The position numbers were made by a program, and so were the translations under genes. DNA of 64,000 nucleotides, taken from Bacillus sp. FSL K6-3431. Lineage in GTDB: Bacteria; Bacillota; Bacilli; Bacillales; Bacillaceae_C. The notes under the pieces are model-generated. The model saw only the letters and a program-made list of their open reading frames with translations. It made no database searches and was not told the origin of the DNA. Shown here piece after piece: positions 1-8,127 of this stretch (position 1 is the stretch's first letter; every line of letters starts with the position of its first letter). The DNA is taken from the NCBI RefSeq assembly GCF_038002605.1, contig NZ_JBBOCT010000001.1:2170001-2234000 (forward strand), read 5' to 3'.

Positions 1-15
1 CGATGAGCAAGACGC

Positions 16-369
16 TTATTTACGTTTGTCATAGAATGCTCCGTCAAATTCCTGCATACTTGCATATGGATTGGAATACCGTGTGGCAGAGGCACGTTTT
101 TGTTCAAGTTGATTTAAGTCTTTTTTTATATGTATCCGAATATTTGCTAATAATGGATCCAGTTCTTTGTTAAGTTTTAAAATTTGCTTGCCAATTTTAT
201 TTTCTTGCGGAGAAAAGGGACCTTGGATAGTAGGCAATATTTCCTCACGTTTTTGCATTAACTCTTCAATTTGAAATATTACTGTATCACGGTCCACATG
301 ATTGACTGTTTTCGCCAGTTCAATAAGTTGCAATGTAATAAAAACGCATGTTTCTAGCTGTTTTTTCAT
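16..369 (-). CDS. fliT: Flagellar export chaperone FliT-like protein
   Basis: This is the last gene of the flaG-fliD-fliS-fliT unit. It is a small, mostly helical, charged protein of about 117 residues. The family binds the filament cap protein FliD in the cytoplasm and keeps it export-competent. The ATG at 369 was chosen because it overlaps the fliS stop in a TAATG arrangement and has a GGTGG-type ribosome site upstream; an open frame continues to 432 but lies wholly inside fliS. Sequence conservation in this family is poor, so the call rests on size, helical character and position after fliS. Confidence 0.72.
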   Translation of the reverse strand: MKKQLETCVFITLQLIELAKTVNHVDRDTVIFQIEELMQKREEILPTIQGPFSPQENKIGKQILKLNKELDPLLANIRIHIKKDLNQLEQKRASATRYSNPYASMQEFDGAFYDKRK

Positions 370-773
370 TATATCGAGCCACCAGCTACTGCGTGCTTTT
401 GCTGCCTGTTCATCTGAATGGCTTGTTTCCAAGTATCACGAAACTCAGTAATCAATTCTTCTACTTCTGTTAGCATAGCGATATCATTATGAATATTTGC
501 CTCAATTAATCGGCGATTGGCGTAATCATATAATGACATCATATTATTTGAAACCGCTAGATCCATGTTCAATGTAACCATTAGCTCACTAATAATATTT
601 TGCGCCTTTTGGATATTAGTATTTTTCGCCTCTATATTTTTCGTTTCGACCGCATTTTTCGCCATATTAATAAATTTCAAACAGCCATTATAAAGCATTA
701 ATGTTAATTCTCCAGGTGATGCAGTGGTTACAGAATTCGTTTTATACGCTTGGTAAGGATTATTCTTAGCCAA
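369..773 (-). CDS. fliS: Flagellar chaperone FliS
   Basis: FliS is the cytoplasmic chaperone that binds the C-terminal region of flagellin and blocks premature polymerisation before export. The 134-residue protein has the family's typical start (NPYQAYKTNSV) and the segment TASPGELTLMLYNGCLKFI that forms the first helix, and its length is normal. Translation probably starts at a TTG at 773, behind AAGGAG about ten bases upstream. It follows fliD by about 30 bases and its stop overlaps the fliT start, so the genes are probably co-transcribed and translationally coupled. Confidence 0.95.
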   Translation of the reverse strand: MAKNNPYQAYKTNSVTTASPGELTLMLYNGCLKFINMAKNAVETKNIEAKNTNIQKAQNIISELMVTLNMDLAVSNNMMSLYDYANRRLIEANIHNDIAMLTEVEELITEFRDTWKQAIQMNRQQKHAVAGGSI

Positions 774-805
774 CTTTATACCACTCCTTGTTTCTCTTCA
801 GCTTA

Positions 806-2818
806 TTATAATCCGCTAAATTGTTGCATTAAATACGCAGACTGACTATTCGCCTGCTGAATCGCCTTTTCCATTGCTGTGAACTGCTTCCAGTAACGTG
901 CCTCTACAGTCTTCATTTTATCTTCAAACCTGTCAATACCTTTACCGACGTTTAATAATTCTAGCCCTAATGAAAATTGTTGGTTTGTAGAAGTCGCTCT
1001 ACCTGCTTTATCTTGCACTTTTTTAATAGAACCATCTACAGTGTCATAAAGCTTATGAATAATCCCTTGACTAGCTCCATTACCAGTACCACGGAATAAA
1101 TTTTCGACAGATTCGGGATCCTTTTCCAGGGCGGCTTTTAATTTCGCCTCATCAATTTCCAATTTTCCACCTTCCATATAATTGGCTGTTGTTTTAATAC
1201 CAATACTTGCAAGTTGATTGAAAAAACCGTTCGTTTCAACCGATTTCGACATATCGAGCCGCATTGCGGATAAGACACCTGACAAAACAGGATCATTTTT
1301 CAATAAGCCACTTCTCGCAATTTCATCCCACTTCTCTTGCTGCTTATCCGAAAGTTCTTCACGTTCTTCTTCTGTCAAAGGTTTATAATCACGATTCTTT
1401 TCTTCATTTAATTTCTTACCAACTTCTGCAATAAGCTCATTGTATTGTTCAACGAACCTTTTGATGTTTTCAAATACTTGGTTGCTATCATTGGCAACCC
1501 CGATAGAAATGGATTCCTCAAATGTTTGTTTGAGTGTAAATGTGACTCCACTCATATCGAAGGTGTTGGAAGAGCGTTCAGTTTCAAGACCATTTATTGT
1601 GAATTTGGCGTTTTGACCACCAGTTTCGTTTTCTATTTTATTATCGAAATGTAAAACATTCTCCATGAAAGCCCCTGAGACAACAATTTCAGCATTTTTA
1701 GTCGAAACATTACCATTTCCATCTAAGGTATCTTTATTAAAATCGCCAGTTTCTTTTCTCGTTAAAGTCATTCGTTGAGTATGAGAATCATAAAACATCG
1801 TGACTCCTGCTTCAGATTCATTTACTTTACGGATAACACTGTTTAATGTATCACTTTTTGTAATAAAGAATTGTTCGTTCTTTTCACCTTTTGATGTATG
1901 GGTATTAATATTAAAGGTTGAGTAATTTTGTGTATAGGTTACTTGAATATCCGTTTCCTCAGTACGCTCTGGGTCAAAAGTAATTGTTCCTGTTGTAAGA
2001 TTTAATTTACCTACACCTTCAAGTTTAACAAAACCATTTTCATCAGCAGGAGTAGTATTATTTATAGTAAAATTCTTATCTCCGATAGTAATGTTAGCAG
2101 TCGCAATTGACCCTGCTCCGATATTCCAAACACTCATAGGGTTGTCATTGTCTCCATGATAACTAAACACCACTGTTTTTTCCTTAAGTATATAATCAAC
2201 TTTAACAACGCTATCTTTTGCTATCGGGGTACCAAAATCAAGGGTGCCATCCTCGGCAATGGTAACTTGTCCTGCCTGAGGAGGAGAAGTAGTGACTACT
2301 TCCAATCTTTGTCCATTCACTTTTATACTTGCTGTTCCCGACTCCGGTTTACCCTCAAGTTTCAGAGTTTGATTCCCATCTTTAACATTAAAAGTTTGTG
2401 ACTGTACGACACCTTGACTCCAAAAACCTGCCCCCATATCTTGACTACCAAAACTTTTCTCAGGATCAATCGTAACATTACCAGCATTAATTCTCGTCGC
2501 AGCCGTCGCCAATTGTTCCACTTTAGATATCGAATAAGAGGCTTGCGACGCTCCACTTGTCACTGTTGCCGATATTTTATCTTCATTTGACGATGTAACT
2601 GTTCGCGCTCGGTAATTTGTTGTCAATTTCAATTGTGCAAGTTTGTCACGAAAACTAAGTAATTGTGTATTTAATGCGCGGTAGTCATCGCGCTTCCATT
2701 CAAGTATTTGCTTTTTTTGTTTTAATTTATCTAATGGCAATCGTTCTGCTTGCATTAGATTTTTTACCATCGAATCAATGTCCATTCCACTAGCCAATCC
2801 AGCTATTCTCATCATCAT
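806..2818 (-). CDS. fliD: Flagellar filament cap protein FliD (hook-associated protein 2)
   Basis: FliD forms the cap at the filament tip and helps flagellin monomers fold into the growing filament. The 670-residue protein begins with the conserved RIAGLASGMDIDSMV segment and has coiled-coil termini (about residues 25-65 and 625-670, with the C-terminal NSQSAYLMQQFSGL). A long variable middle makes it larger than the roughly 500-residue B. subtilis protein. Three ATG codons sit in a row behind AGGAG; the first aligns best with known FliD starts. It lies between flaG and fliS. Confidence 0.95.
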   Translation of the reverse strand: MMMRIAGLASGMDIDSMVKNLMQAERLPLDKLKQKKQILEWKRDDYRALNTQLLSFRDKLAQLKLTTNYRARTVTSSNEDKISATVTSGASQASYSISKVEQLATAATRINAGNVTIDPEKSFGSQDMGAGFWSQGVVQSQTFNVKDGNQTLKLEGKPESGTASIKVNGQRLEVVTTSPPQAGQVTIAEDGTLDFGTPIAKDSVVKVDYILKEKTVVFSYHGDNDNPMSVWNIGAGSIATANITIGDKNFTINNTTPADENGFVKLEGVGKLNLTTGTITFDPERTEETDIQVTYTQNYSTFNINTHTSKGEKNEQFFITKSDTLNSVIRKVNESEAGVTMFYDSHTQRMTLTRKETGDFNKDTLDGNGNVSTKNAEIVVSGAFMENVLHFDNKIENETGGQNAKFTINGLETERSSNTFDMSGVTFTLKQTFEESISIGVANDSNQVFENIKRFVEQYNELIAEVGKKLNEEKNRDYKPLTEEEREELSDKQQEKWDEIARSGLLKNDPVLSGVLSAMRLDMSKSVETNGFFNQLASIGIKTTANYMEGGKLEIDEAKLKAALEKDPESVENLFRGTGNGASQGIIHKLYDTVDGSIKKVQDKAGRATSTNQQFSLGLELLNVGKGIDRFEDKMKTVEARYWKQFTAMEKAIQQANSQSAYLMQQFSGL

Positions 2819-2839
2819 GCACTCCTATCAATATAAATC

Positions 2840-2934
2840 AAATTCGCCTTGGGTATTTACGCCCAGCTGAATTGGATACCTGTTTGGCATTCATTTCGCC
2901 ACTTATAGAAGTGGGAGACTTCTGCTGAGCAAAG
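2840..2934. repeat. Structured spacer, possibly an IS200/IS605-type end or omega-RNA-like relic
   Basis: The fliD-flaG spacer can form compact hairpins on the plus strand. One is TGGG-loop-CCCA near 2850-2867. Another is CCACTTATAGAAGTGG near 2901-2916, which is followed by GGAGACTTCT and could pair alternatively. From memory, similar strings flank tnpB-type genes at the right ends of IS200/IS605 elements in Bacillaceae. No transposase or tnpB gene is present here. The structure is visible in the sequence; the mobile-element origin is inference. Confidence 0.3.
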
Positions 2935-3309
2935 TTAAATCTTTTTATCTACCATTAAACCGAGAAATTCCGTCATTGCTGCAAACATATCCAGCATTTT
3001 CTTTGGCGGAATCTCTTTAATTACTTCATTGGTTATATCATCCACAATAGTTACATAATATTCATTTAATTCGTCATGAAATTCAAATTTTAAATTAGTA
3101 TGTGGTGATGCTTGCAAAAAATCATTCATCCCACTAACAATCTTTTTTACTTGTTCTTTAGGATAAACTTGGGACTGTTCTATTTTTCCTAGAATAGCCT
3201 TGGCATCAACTTTTGACGCATGAGTGCTTGTTTCTAGTGTATTCTCTTTGGCATTATTTCCAACTGATACAGCTGTATAATCTCCATTAATCCCCACTTG
3301 TCCAACCAT
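2935..3309 (-). CDS. flaG: Flagellar protein FlaG (YvyC family)
   Basis: This protein of about 124 residues has the FlaG signature in its C-terminal half: LKFEFHDELNEYYVTIVD followed by EVIKEIPPKKMLD. The family influences filament length or assembly; its exact role is unclear. The ATG at 3309 was chosen because GAAGGAGAG lies seven bases upstream, although the open frame reaches 3381 and runs through the sigma-D promoter region. It is the first gene of the flaG-fliD-fliS-fliT unit. In B. subtilis it directly follows hag; here hag is about 58 kb away. Confidence 0.88.
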   Translation of the reverse strand: MVGQVGINGDYTAVSVGNNAKENTLETSTHASKVDAKAILGKIEQSQVYPKEQVKKIVSGMNDFLQASPHTNLKFEFHDELNEYYVTIVDDITNEVIKEIPPKKMLDMFAAMTEFLGLMVDKKI

Positions 3310-3350
3310 TTGATTCTCTCCTTCATACATAATGTATGCACTTATTTCTA

Positions 3351-3377
3351 TTATCGGCTTATCAATGGGTTTGTTTA
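3351..3377 (-). promoter_or_regulatory. Sigma-D promoter of the flaG-fliD-fliS-fliT unit
   Basis: On the minus strand TAAA (3377-3374) is followed by 15 bases and then GCCGATAA (3358-3351). This is a near-perfect match to the flagellar sigma-D consensus TAAA-N15-GCCGATAT. It lies about 42 bases upstream of the chosen flaG start, so the cap and chaperone genes can be expressed independently of hag. Confidence 0.82.
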
Positions 3378-3531
3378 ACAAATTTTTTCTTCGGAAAACA
3401 TTGTTTAATTTTTACCTTTAATCTTCCTTGTGGTTATCGCCCATTTTACAATACCTTCAAGCTCCATTCCTAGTACAAACGCATATAATGGATTGTTATA
3501 AATTGATTGTAAATTAAAGGGAGGATGCTTT

Positions 3532-3804
3532 ATGCAACCATATAATGATGTACATGAATATGGATACTACAATTACAATTCCATGGGACACCAAGACGAA
3601 AGAATTATTGGTCGTCGCCCATTTGGATTTGGAAGGCGACCTTTTGGTTTCGGTAGACCTTTTGGATATGGATATGGTTTCGGCGTACCATTCGCTACTG
3701 GATTACTAGGTGGGCTTGCTGCTGGAGCTCTAATAGGCAGACCATATGGATACGGATACGGCTATCCATATCCGTACCCATATTACCCAAACTATTATTA
3801 TTGA
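3532..3804 (+). CDS. Gly/Tyr/Pro-rich small protein, possibly surface or spore-coat associated
   Basis: The 90-residue protein is of low complexity. It has an N-terminal Tyr/Asn-rich part, repeated RRPFGFG units at about residues 28-45, a short hydrophobic glycine-alanine stretch (ATGLLGGLAAGALIG, about 55-70) and a Tyr-Gly-Tyr-Pro tail. The ribosome site AAAGGGAGG lies about eight bases before the ATG, and a strong terminator follows the stop. Such composition is common in Bacillus spore-coat or surface proteins with an oligomerising glycine segment, but nothing here proves the location. It is the first non-flagellar gene after the flaG side of the interval. Confidence 0.7.
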   Translation: MQPYNDVHEYGYYNYNSMGHQDERIIGRRPFGFGRRPFGFGRPFGYGYGFGVPFATGLLGGLAAGALIGRPYGYGYGYPYPYPYYPNYYY

Positions 3805-3811
3805 TAAAACG

Positions 3812-3841
3812 AAACAGACTGGCACTCAAGCCAGTCTGTTT
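3812..3841. terminator. Intrinsic terminator after the Gly/Tyr-rich gene
   Basis: A perfect 12-base inverted repeat (AAACAGACTGGC and its complement) with a six-base loop begins eight bases after the stop codon. Short T/A tracts flank it on both sides, so it may also serve the opposite strand. Confidence 0.85.
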
Positions 3842-3899
3842 CCTTTCGACATTTCCCGGGAAATTACTCCTAACTCCCATTGCCTCATATGCTATAGAT

Positions 3900-4382
3900 T
3901 TACATACTATTTAATTGATGTTTAATATCTACTTCCATATTTTGCGGACTAACCATTGGGGAATAGCGTTTTACAACCTCTCCTTGACGGTCAATGAGAA
4001 ACTTTGTAAAGTTCCACTTAATACCACTAGTTAAAAAGCCTTTACTCTGAGCAGTTAAATACGCAAAAATTGGATGTATTTCTTTCCCTTTTACATCTAC
4101 TTTCATAAACATAGGAAATGTAACTCCATAATTTTTTTGACAGAAGGATCGTATTTCATCTTCATTTCCAGGTTCTTGATTTCTAAATTGGTTACATGGA
4201 AATCCGAGAACAGTAAAGTCTTCACTTTCATATTTTTCATATAATAATTGTAATTCCGCGAATTGCTTTGTAAATCCGCATTTACTCGCGGTGTTTACAA
4301 TTAATAAAACCTTACCTGCAAAATCACCAAAATTTATCTCATTTCCATCCATAGATATTGCAGAATATGGATATATGGACAT
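3900..4382 (-). CDS. Thiol peroxidase of the glutathione peroxidase family (BsaA/YkvA-type GPx)
   Basis: The 160-residue protein is a thioredoxin-fold peroxidase that reduces peroxides in the cytoplasm. It shows the family motifs NTASKCGFT with a catalytic cysteine (not selenocysteine), LGFPCNQF with the resolving-type cysteine region, and WNFTKFLID with the conserved Trp-Asn pair. The start is taken at 4382, six bases after GGAGGT; a second ATG at 4385 is just upstream. In Gram-positive bacteria such proteins usually use thioredoxin rather than glutathione. It stands alone, in reverse orientation to its left neighbour. Confidence 0.9.
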   Translation of the reverse strand: MSIYPYSAISMDGNEINFGDFAGKVLLIVNTASKCGFTKQFAELQLLYEKYESEDFTVLGFPCNQFRNQEPGNEDEIRSFCQKNYGVTFPMFMKVDVKGKEIHPIFAYLTAQSKGFLTSGIKWNFTKFLIDRQGEVVKRYSPMVSPQNMEVDIKHQLNSM

Positions 4383-4543
4383 CATATAACCTCCAATCCA
4401 TTTACACTTAGTTAAGTGTTTTATTGTTATTAACGTAATCATAACAATTTGTTTTTATAATATTTTATTAAACTTCGTGTTTTTTTAAATCAATAGGGAA
4501 TAAGAAGGAAGGACAGCCATTACTATTAAAGGAGAATGCCTAC

Positions 4544-4669
4544 ATGAAAAACAAAGCATTATTTACATCTCTCGCACTTGGTGCAGCATATTTATTAAGA
4601 AATGAGAAATCTCGCAACAAAATAATGGATCAAGTTAAAAGTTTTAGCGCCCCTAGAAAAGAAAAATAA
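4544..4669 (+). CDS. Small hydrophobic protein, YrzQ/DUF3918-like
   Basis: A 41-codon frame has a good ribosome site (AAAGGAG nine bases upstream). Its first 18 residues are hydrophobic (KNKALFTSLALGAAYLLR), followed by a basic tail ending in PRKEK. Bacillus genomes carry similar tiny proteins (YrzQ-type, LLALGAG motif) of unknown function that probably associate with the membrane. It stands between convergent neighbours with no clear operon partner. Confidence 0.5.
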   Translation: MKNKALFTSLALGAAYLLRNEKSRNKIMDQVKSFSAPRKEK

Positions 4670-4736
4670 CAGATATAAGTAAGGTTGGTTCTCCCTCGAT
4701 CGATACGTGTTGCAATCAGATTTTTCTAATTAACGG

Positions 4737-4773
4737 AAAAACCCTGTGAAGAATGTATGTCTTCCAGGGTTTT
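4737..4773 (-). terminator. Terminator downstream of tenA
   Basis: AAAACCCTG and its complement CAGGGTTTT enclose a second inner stem (TGAAG/CTTCA type). The T-run follows on the minus strand, just after the tenA stop, giving a Rho-independent terminator. Confidence 0.8.
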
Positions 4774-4778
4774 AATTA

Positions 4779-5465
4779 CTAAACTTGTACTTCGTCCGAG
4801 ACCTTTATCCCCCAGTCCTGAAGCGTATATGACATATCCCAAAAACAGTATTCATAATAAGTACTGATTCTGAATAATTCAAGCATATCAGCATGCTCTT
4901 CCTCTGTTGCATTTTCCGCTAATTCATCGAGCCTATCGACCTGTTCTGTTACAAGCGATTTAAACCAATCGCCATTGTATGTGTTAATCCACTCTTGGTA
5001 TATTGGTTCATCTGGTGTACTTTCTTTTAAATGGCTGCCAATTTCTAGATAAAGCCAATAGCAAGGTAAAAGTGCTGCAATGACATACCCCAAATTCCCT
5101 GATAAAACCGCTCTGTATAAATGCGATGTATATGCATAAGCCGTCGGAGCTGGTTGGAATTTCTCCCTGTCTTCACTTGTGATCCCAAGCAGATCTGAAA
5201 ATCTACGATGTAATCCCATTTCAGCCTCATACGTACCTTGCGCGTGATGGGCCATACGGTTTGTTACAAATAAATCTTTTGATAGTGCAGCACCATATGA
5301 CTGTACTTTTGCAAATTGAGTTAAATAATAAGAATCCTGCAATACATAGTGACGAAATTTCTCCAATTCCAATTCACCTGTTCCAATTCCCTTTACAAAA
5401 GGATGTTCAAAACTAGCATCCCACCATTTTTTTGATACTTCTAAACAATCTTCTGAAAACTTCAT
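4779..5465 (-). CDS. tenA: Aminopyrimidine aminohydrolase / thiaminase II TenA
   Basis: TenA hydrolyses 4-amino-5-aminomethyl-2-methylpyrimidine to the HMP used for thiamine synthesis, salvaging degraded thiamine in the cytoplasm. The 228-residue all-helical protein has the family features WWDASFEHPFVKGIGTGEL near the start, YVLQDSYYL, and a C-terminal YYEYCFWDMSY segment with the usual Cys and Tyr residues. The ATG at 5465 fits GGGGAGG upstream better than the in-frame ATG at 5483. It is a single-gene unit directly behind a TPP riboswitch, which supports the thiamine role. No other thi genes are nearby. Confidence 0.93.
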   Translation of the reverse strand: MKFSEDCLEVSKKWWDASFEHPFVKGIGTGELELEKFRHYVLQDSYYLTQFAKVQSYGAALSKDLFVTNRMAHHAQGTYEAEMGLHRRFSDLLGITSEDREKFQPAPTAYAYTSHLYRAVLSGNLGYVIAALLPCYWLYLEIGSHLKESTPDEPIYQEWINTYNGDWFKSLVTEQVDRLDELAENATEEEHADMLELFRISTYYEYCFWDMSYTLQDWGIKVSDEVQV

Positions 5466-5560
5466 CTCTCCAGTCCTCCCCAAAAATTATAATAAACCAC
5501 ATCCTAGTGGAGGAAAGTGACCATTTAAAAAGTAACGAAAAAACATTCATTACTCCGTCA

Positions 5561-5652
5561 TCCACTTCCCTCCGCTGGTATCAACCAGATCAGGTTCCAA
5601 GAGTCTCAAAGTCATCCTTTAATCTCAGCCTTTAATAAGGCACCCCTAGTGG
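5561..5652 (-). promoter_or_regulatory. TPP riboswitch (THI box) upstream of tenA
   Basis: On the minus strand the leader contains the conserved THI-box blocks in order: ACTAGGGGTGCC, GGCTGAGA, ACCTGATCTGGTTGATACC, and AGCGGAGGGAAGTGG at the 3' end. The 3' strand GGAGGGAAGTG can pair, with one G-U, with CACTTTCCTCC about 45 bases downstream (5519-5509). That pairing offers an expression platform competing with aptamer closure before the tenA ribosome site. High TPP is therefore expected to switch tenA off. Confidence 0.95.
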
Positions 5653-5677
5653 CAAATCTTATGCAGTTTTCTTCCTT

Positions 5678-5705
5678 ATTGTACTATATCATGTTAATAT
5701 TTCAA
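5678..5705 (-). promoter_or_regulatory. Promoter of the tenA leader
   Basis: TTGAAA (5705-5700) and TACAAT (5683-5678) are separated by 16 bases on the minus strand, about 25 bases upstream of the riboswitch. This resembles a sigma-A promoter; one of several A/T-rich alternatives here. Confidence 0.5.
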
Positions 5706-5842
5706 TAATATGAATAATTCCCTATACTTTTTCACTATAATTCGACAAACACAGTTGCGGACCTACTTTCAAACGTAGCTGTCGAACTAAAGACATCAGT
5801 TAATAGATTTACGATTTAAACAACATGACGTTGGGGCTAGAT

Positions 5843-5886
5843 AAAAAACAGCATTCCCAGTAAGAAAACTGTTGGAATGCTGTTTT
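5843..5886. terminator. Terminator downstream of ykvA-type gene
   Basis: AAAAAACAGCATTCC and GGAATGCTGTTTTT form a long stem around a short loop. It lies just after the stop of the DUF1232 gene on the minus strand and has T-runs on both sides. Confidence 0.85.
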
Positions 5887-5889
5887 TCC

Positions 5890-6303
5890 TTATGCAAAGT
5901 CATTATCATAGTGAACGCCAAACCAAGCGCTCATTTTCTGACGGGCTTTGTCTTTCGTTTCATCATCGATTGCTTCGTACAGTTTTCCGAGTGCTGCGAT
6001 TAAAATAGCAGCATCATCACTCAATCCTATAATAGGGAGAAAATCAGGAATAATATCAATTGGTAAAATAAAATAACCTAATGCCCCTAAAATAATCAAT
6101 CGTGAGCGCCGTGGCAATTTAGGGCTTTTTAGCGCATAAAACAGAACAAGTCCTGCATATAAAGCTTTATGCGCTAGTTTTGTCCCTGTTTTCTTTATCT
6201 TGTTAAGGAATTTCGAATCTGAATAATGCTTTTCCATATTATGTGTATGTTCATCAAAGTTTAACTTTTCTAAATGAATTTCAGTTTCTTTTTCTTTTTC
6301 CAA
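5890..6303 (-). CDS. DUF1232 (YkvA-type) membrane protein
   Basis: The 137-residue protein carries the YkvA/DUF1232 domain from about residue 60. Two hydrophobic segments surround the hallmark YFILPIDIIPDFLPIIGLSDDAAIL. The N-terminal 40 residues are charged (EKEKETEIHLEK) and probably cytoplasmic. The family is widespread and membrane-associated, with no established function. It is a single gene with its own terminator. Confidence 0.82.
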   Translation of the reverse strand: MEKEKETEIHLEKLNFDEHTHNMEKHYSDSKFLNKIKKTGTKLAHKALYAGLVLFYALKSPKLPRRSRLIILGALGYFILPIDIIPDFLPIIGLSDDAAILIAALGKLYEAIDDETKDKARQKMSAWFGVHYDNDFA

Positions 6304-6382
6304 AATGCTTCACTCCTTCATTACAAGCACCTCTGTTTACAATACCCTATTTTGGCACTTTTAAGCAAAGCGGAATCTTATG

Positions 6383-7405
6383 TTACTGCATAATCCTTTC
6401 AACTAAATCTCTGCTTTGTTCAAGCCTATCATAATAGCTTCCACTGATTTCATGAAATTCCACCTTGAATTCTCTAAGCATTCTTTTCAATCGCTGATTA
6501 TTTGCTTCCCTTACGTGATGTTCGCCGTGTGCTCGTGTTCCATCATCTACCCACTTAACATCGGGTTCGAGAAATAAATATAAATCATAGTCTTGGAGTT
6601 CTGCGATACTAGTTAAAATTTCTTGCTTTTTATTAACATAAAGCTCTGAATAATACTGTGTAACGATGGCCTCTGTGTCAATAAAAAGCACTTTATTTGC
6701 ACGTTCCGCTTGTATTTTTTCATGATATTTTTGTTCAAAAGCAATTTCGTGATAATCACCTTTCATTGTAACTGAAACGCAATCTTTGAATTTTTCATAA
6801 TATGTGCGTCCATATTCTTCTACATATCTCGTATTGAAAATTCTTGCTAGGTTTTTAACAAGTGTAGATTTTCCGCAGCTTTCTGTTCCTACTACAACAA
6901 CTTTTTTTACAAAATAAGGGCGTACCTCTTCAGGAATCATCTCCCAGTGCTTATATACACCTTCTTCACGAATTTTCGTTGCTGAGATATTTACCATTAA
7001 GCGTTGACTATCGATGATTTCATGTGTTGCTAGTGGATACAATTTTTCAAAATAGGGAGAATAACTTTCTTCTGAACTAAAAATGACATCAATTTCCGCT
7101 CCGATTGATTGTTTGATTTTTCTCGCACCTTCTTCCCAATCAACAAAAGAACCAGTTTGCTTTTCTTCAATCGCATGAACGTAAACATAATCCATATCTT
7201 TAGTTATTTGGCTCCACCAGCGAAGCCGCTGTTTATAAACAATTGGTATGAGATGGCTCTTTTTAAAATAATGTTTTTCATATTCCTCATCGTAGGAAAC
7301 AATAATATGCAATTCATCTACCATTGTAGAGGCAATAATCATTGCATTCACATGCCCAAGATGAACTGGTAAAAATTTCCCACCAAACATACCTACTTTT
7401 TTCAT
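6383..7405 (-). CDS. nadR: NadR-type bifunctional NMN adenylyltransferase / ribosylnicotinamide kinase
   Basis: This enzyme phosphorylates nicotinamide riboside to NMN and adenylates NMN to NAD. The N-terminal nucleotidyltransferase domain (about residues 1-160) has the HLGH signature at 15-18 and ISATKIRE near 140-147. The C-terminal kinase domain begins with a Walker A motif GTESCGKST at 173-181. The 340-residue length fits NadR without the N-terminal repressor helix-turn-helix of the enterobacterial protein. Its start overlaps the pnuC stop by four bases. With the PnuC importer and an NrtR-like regulator it forms a complete nicotinamide riboside salvage operon. Confidence 0.92.
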   Translation of the reverse strand: MKKVGMFGGKFLPVHLGHVNAMIIASTMVDELHIIVSYDEEYEKHYFKKSHLIPIVYKQRLRWWSQITKDMDYVYVHAIEEKQTGSFVDWEEGARKIKQSIGAEIDVIFSSEESYSPYFEKLYPLATHEIIDSQRLMVNISATKIREEGVYKHWEMIPEEVRPYFVKKVVVVGTESCGKSTLVKNLARIFNTRYVEEYGRTYYEKFKDCVSVTMKGDYHEIAFEQKYHEKIQAERANKVLFIDTEAIVTQYYSELYVNKKQEILTSIAELQDYDLYLFLEPDVKWVDDGTRAHGEHHVREANNQRLKRMLREFKVEFHEISGSYYDRLEQSRDLVERIMQ

Positions 7406-8127
7406 TGATCCAACACCTCCTGTTTACGATATAATTTCCGCCAATTTACATATCCGTATATGCTGTTAATTAAAAATGCAGTCCACATTAGTGCAATAGC
7501 CCAGTCATTTCCATCTTGGCGAATCAGTTCAATTATCCACATCGCAATGGAAAAGATATTAACTAAAATCCACACGAGCCATTGTTCCACATATCTTCGA
7601 ATCATTAGAATTTGTGCAATCACAGATAATACGGTAGTCGCAGAGTCGAGACCGATACTTTTCCCGCCTATATTGACTAGAAACGTCGCATATATCGCCC
7701 AAAGAGCAATCGTTAACATTATTAATTGAAACTTTTTCTGAATTCTAGCTATAGCAACATCTTCTCCTTGAGTAATTCCAGTAGCACGATGCTTTCTCCA
7801 CACATAAATCCCAATAAATTGAGTTGGAAAATAAAATAGTAGATTCAACATCGCGTCACCGAATAGTCCATACGTATAAGCTAAATAGCCATACGTCAGG
7901 GTATTAACAATACCAAAGTAATAATTTGTTATTTTCCCTTTTGCAACAAGCACGACACAAAGCATCCCAGTTAAAGATGATACGAGTCCGAGTAAACTAT
8001 CTTTTAAAGCGAAAAACAAATAGATTGTGATAACCGTAAATGTAGTAAGCCATATTTTTTCAAATAATGTCCATTTGCCAAAATAATGAGTAACTCTTTT
8101 TGTGTTGACACTTTCTACAGCTTCCAT
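7402..8127 (-). CDS. pnuC: Nicotinamide riboside transporter PnuC
   Basis: PnuC imports nicotinamide riboside across the cytoplasmic membrane by facilitated diffusion, with trapping by the NadR kinase. The protein of about 241 residues has roughly seven hydrophobic segments. It shows the family pattern GKITNYYFGIVNTLTYGYLAY and a C-terminal WILVNIFSIAMWI plus YGYVNWRK. The ATG at 8127 was preferred because it overlaps the upstream TGA as TGATG and has GGAGCG upstream; the frame is open to 8142. It is translationally coupled to both neighbours. Confidence 0.92.
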   Translation of the reverse strand: MEAVESVNTKRVTHYFGKWTLFEKIWLTTFTVITIYLFFALKDSLLGLVSSLTGMLCVVLVAKGKITNYYFGIVNTLTYGYLAYTYGLFGDAMLNLLFYFPTQFIGIYVWRKHRATGITQGEDVAIARIQKKFQLIMLTIALWAIYATFLVNIGGKSIGLDSATTVLSVIAQILMIRRYVEQWLVWILVNIFSIAMWIIELIRQDGNDWAIALMWTAFLINSIYGYVNWRKLYRKQEVLDQ

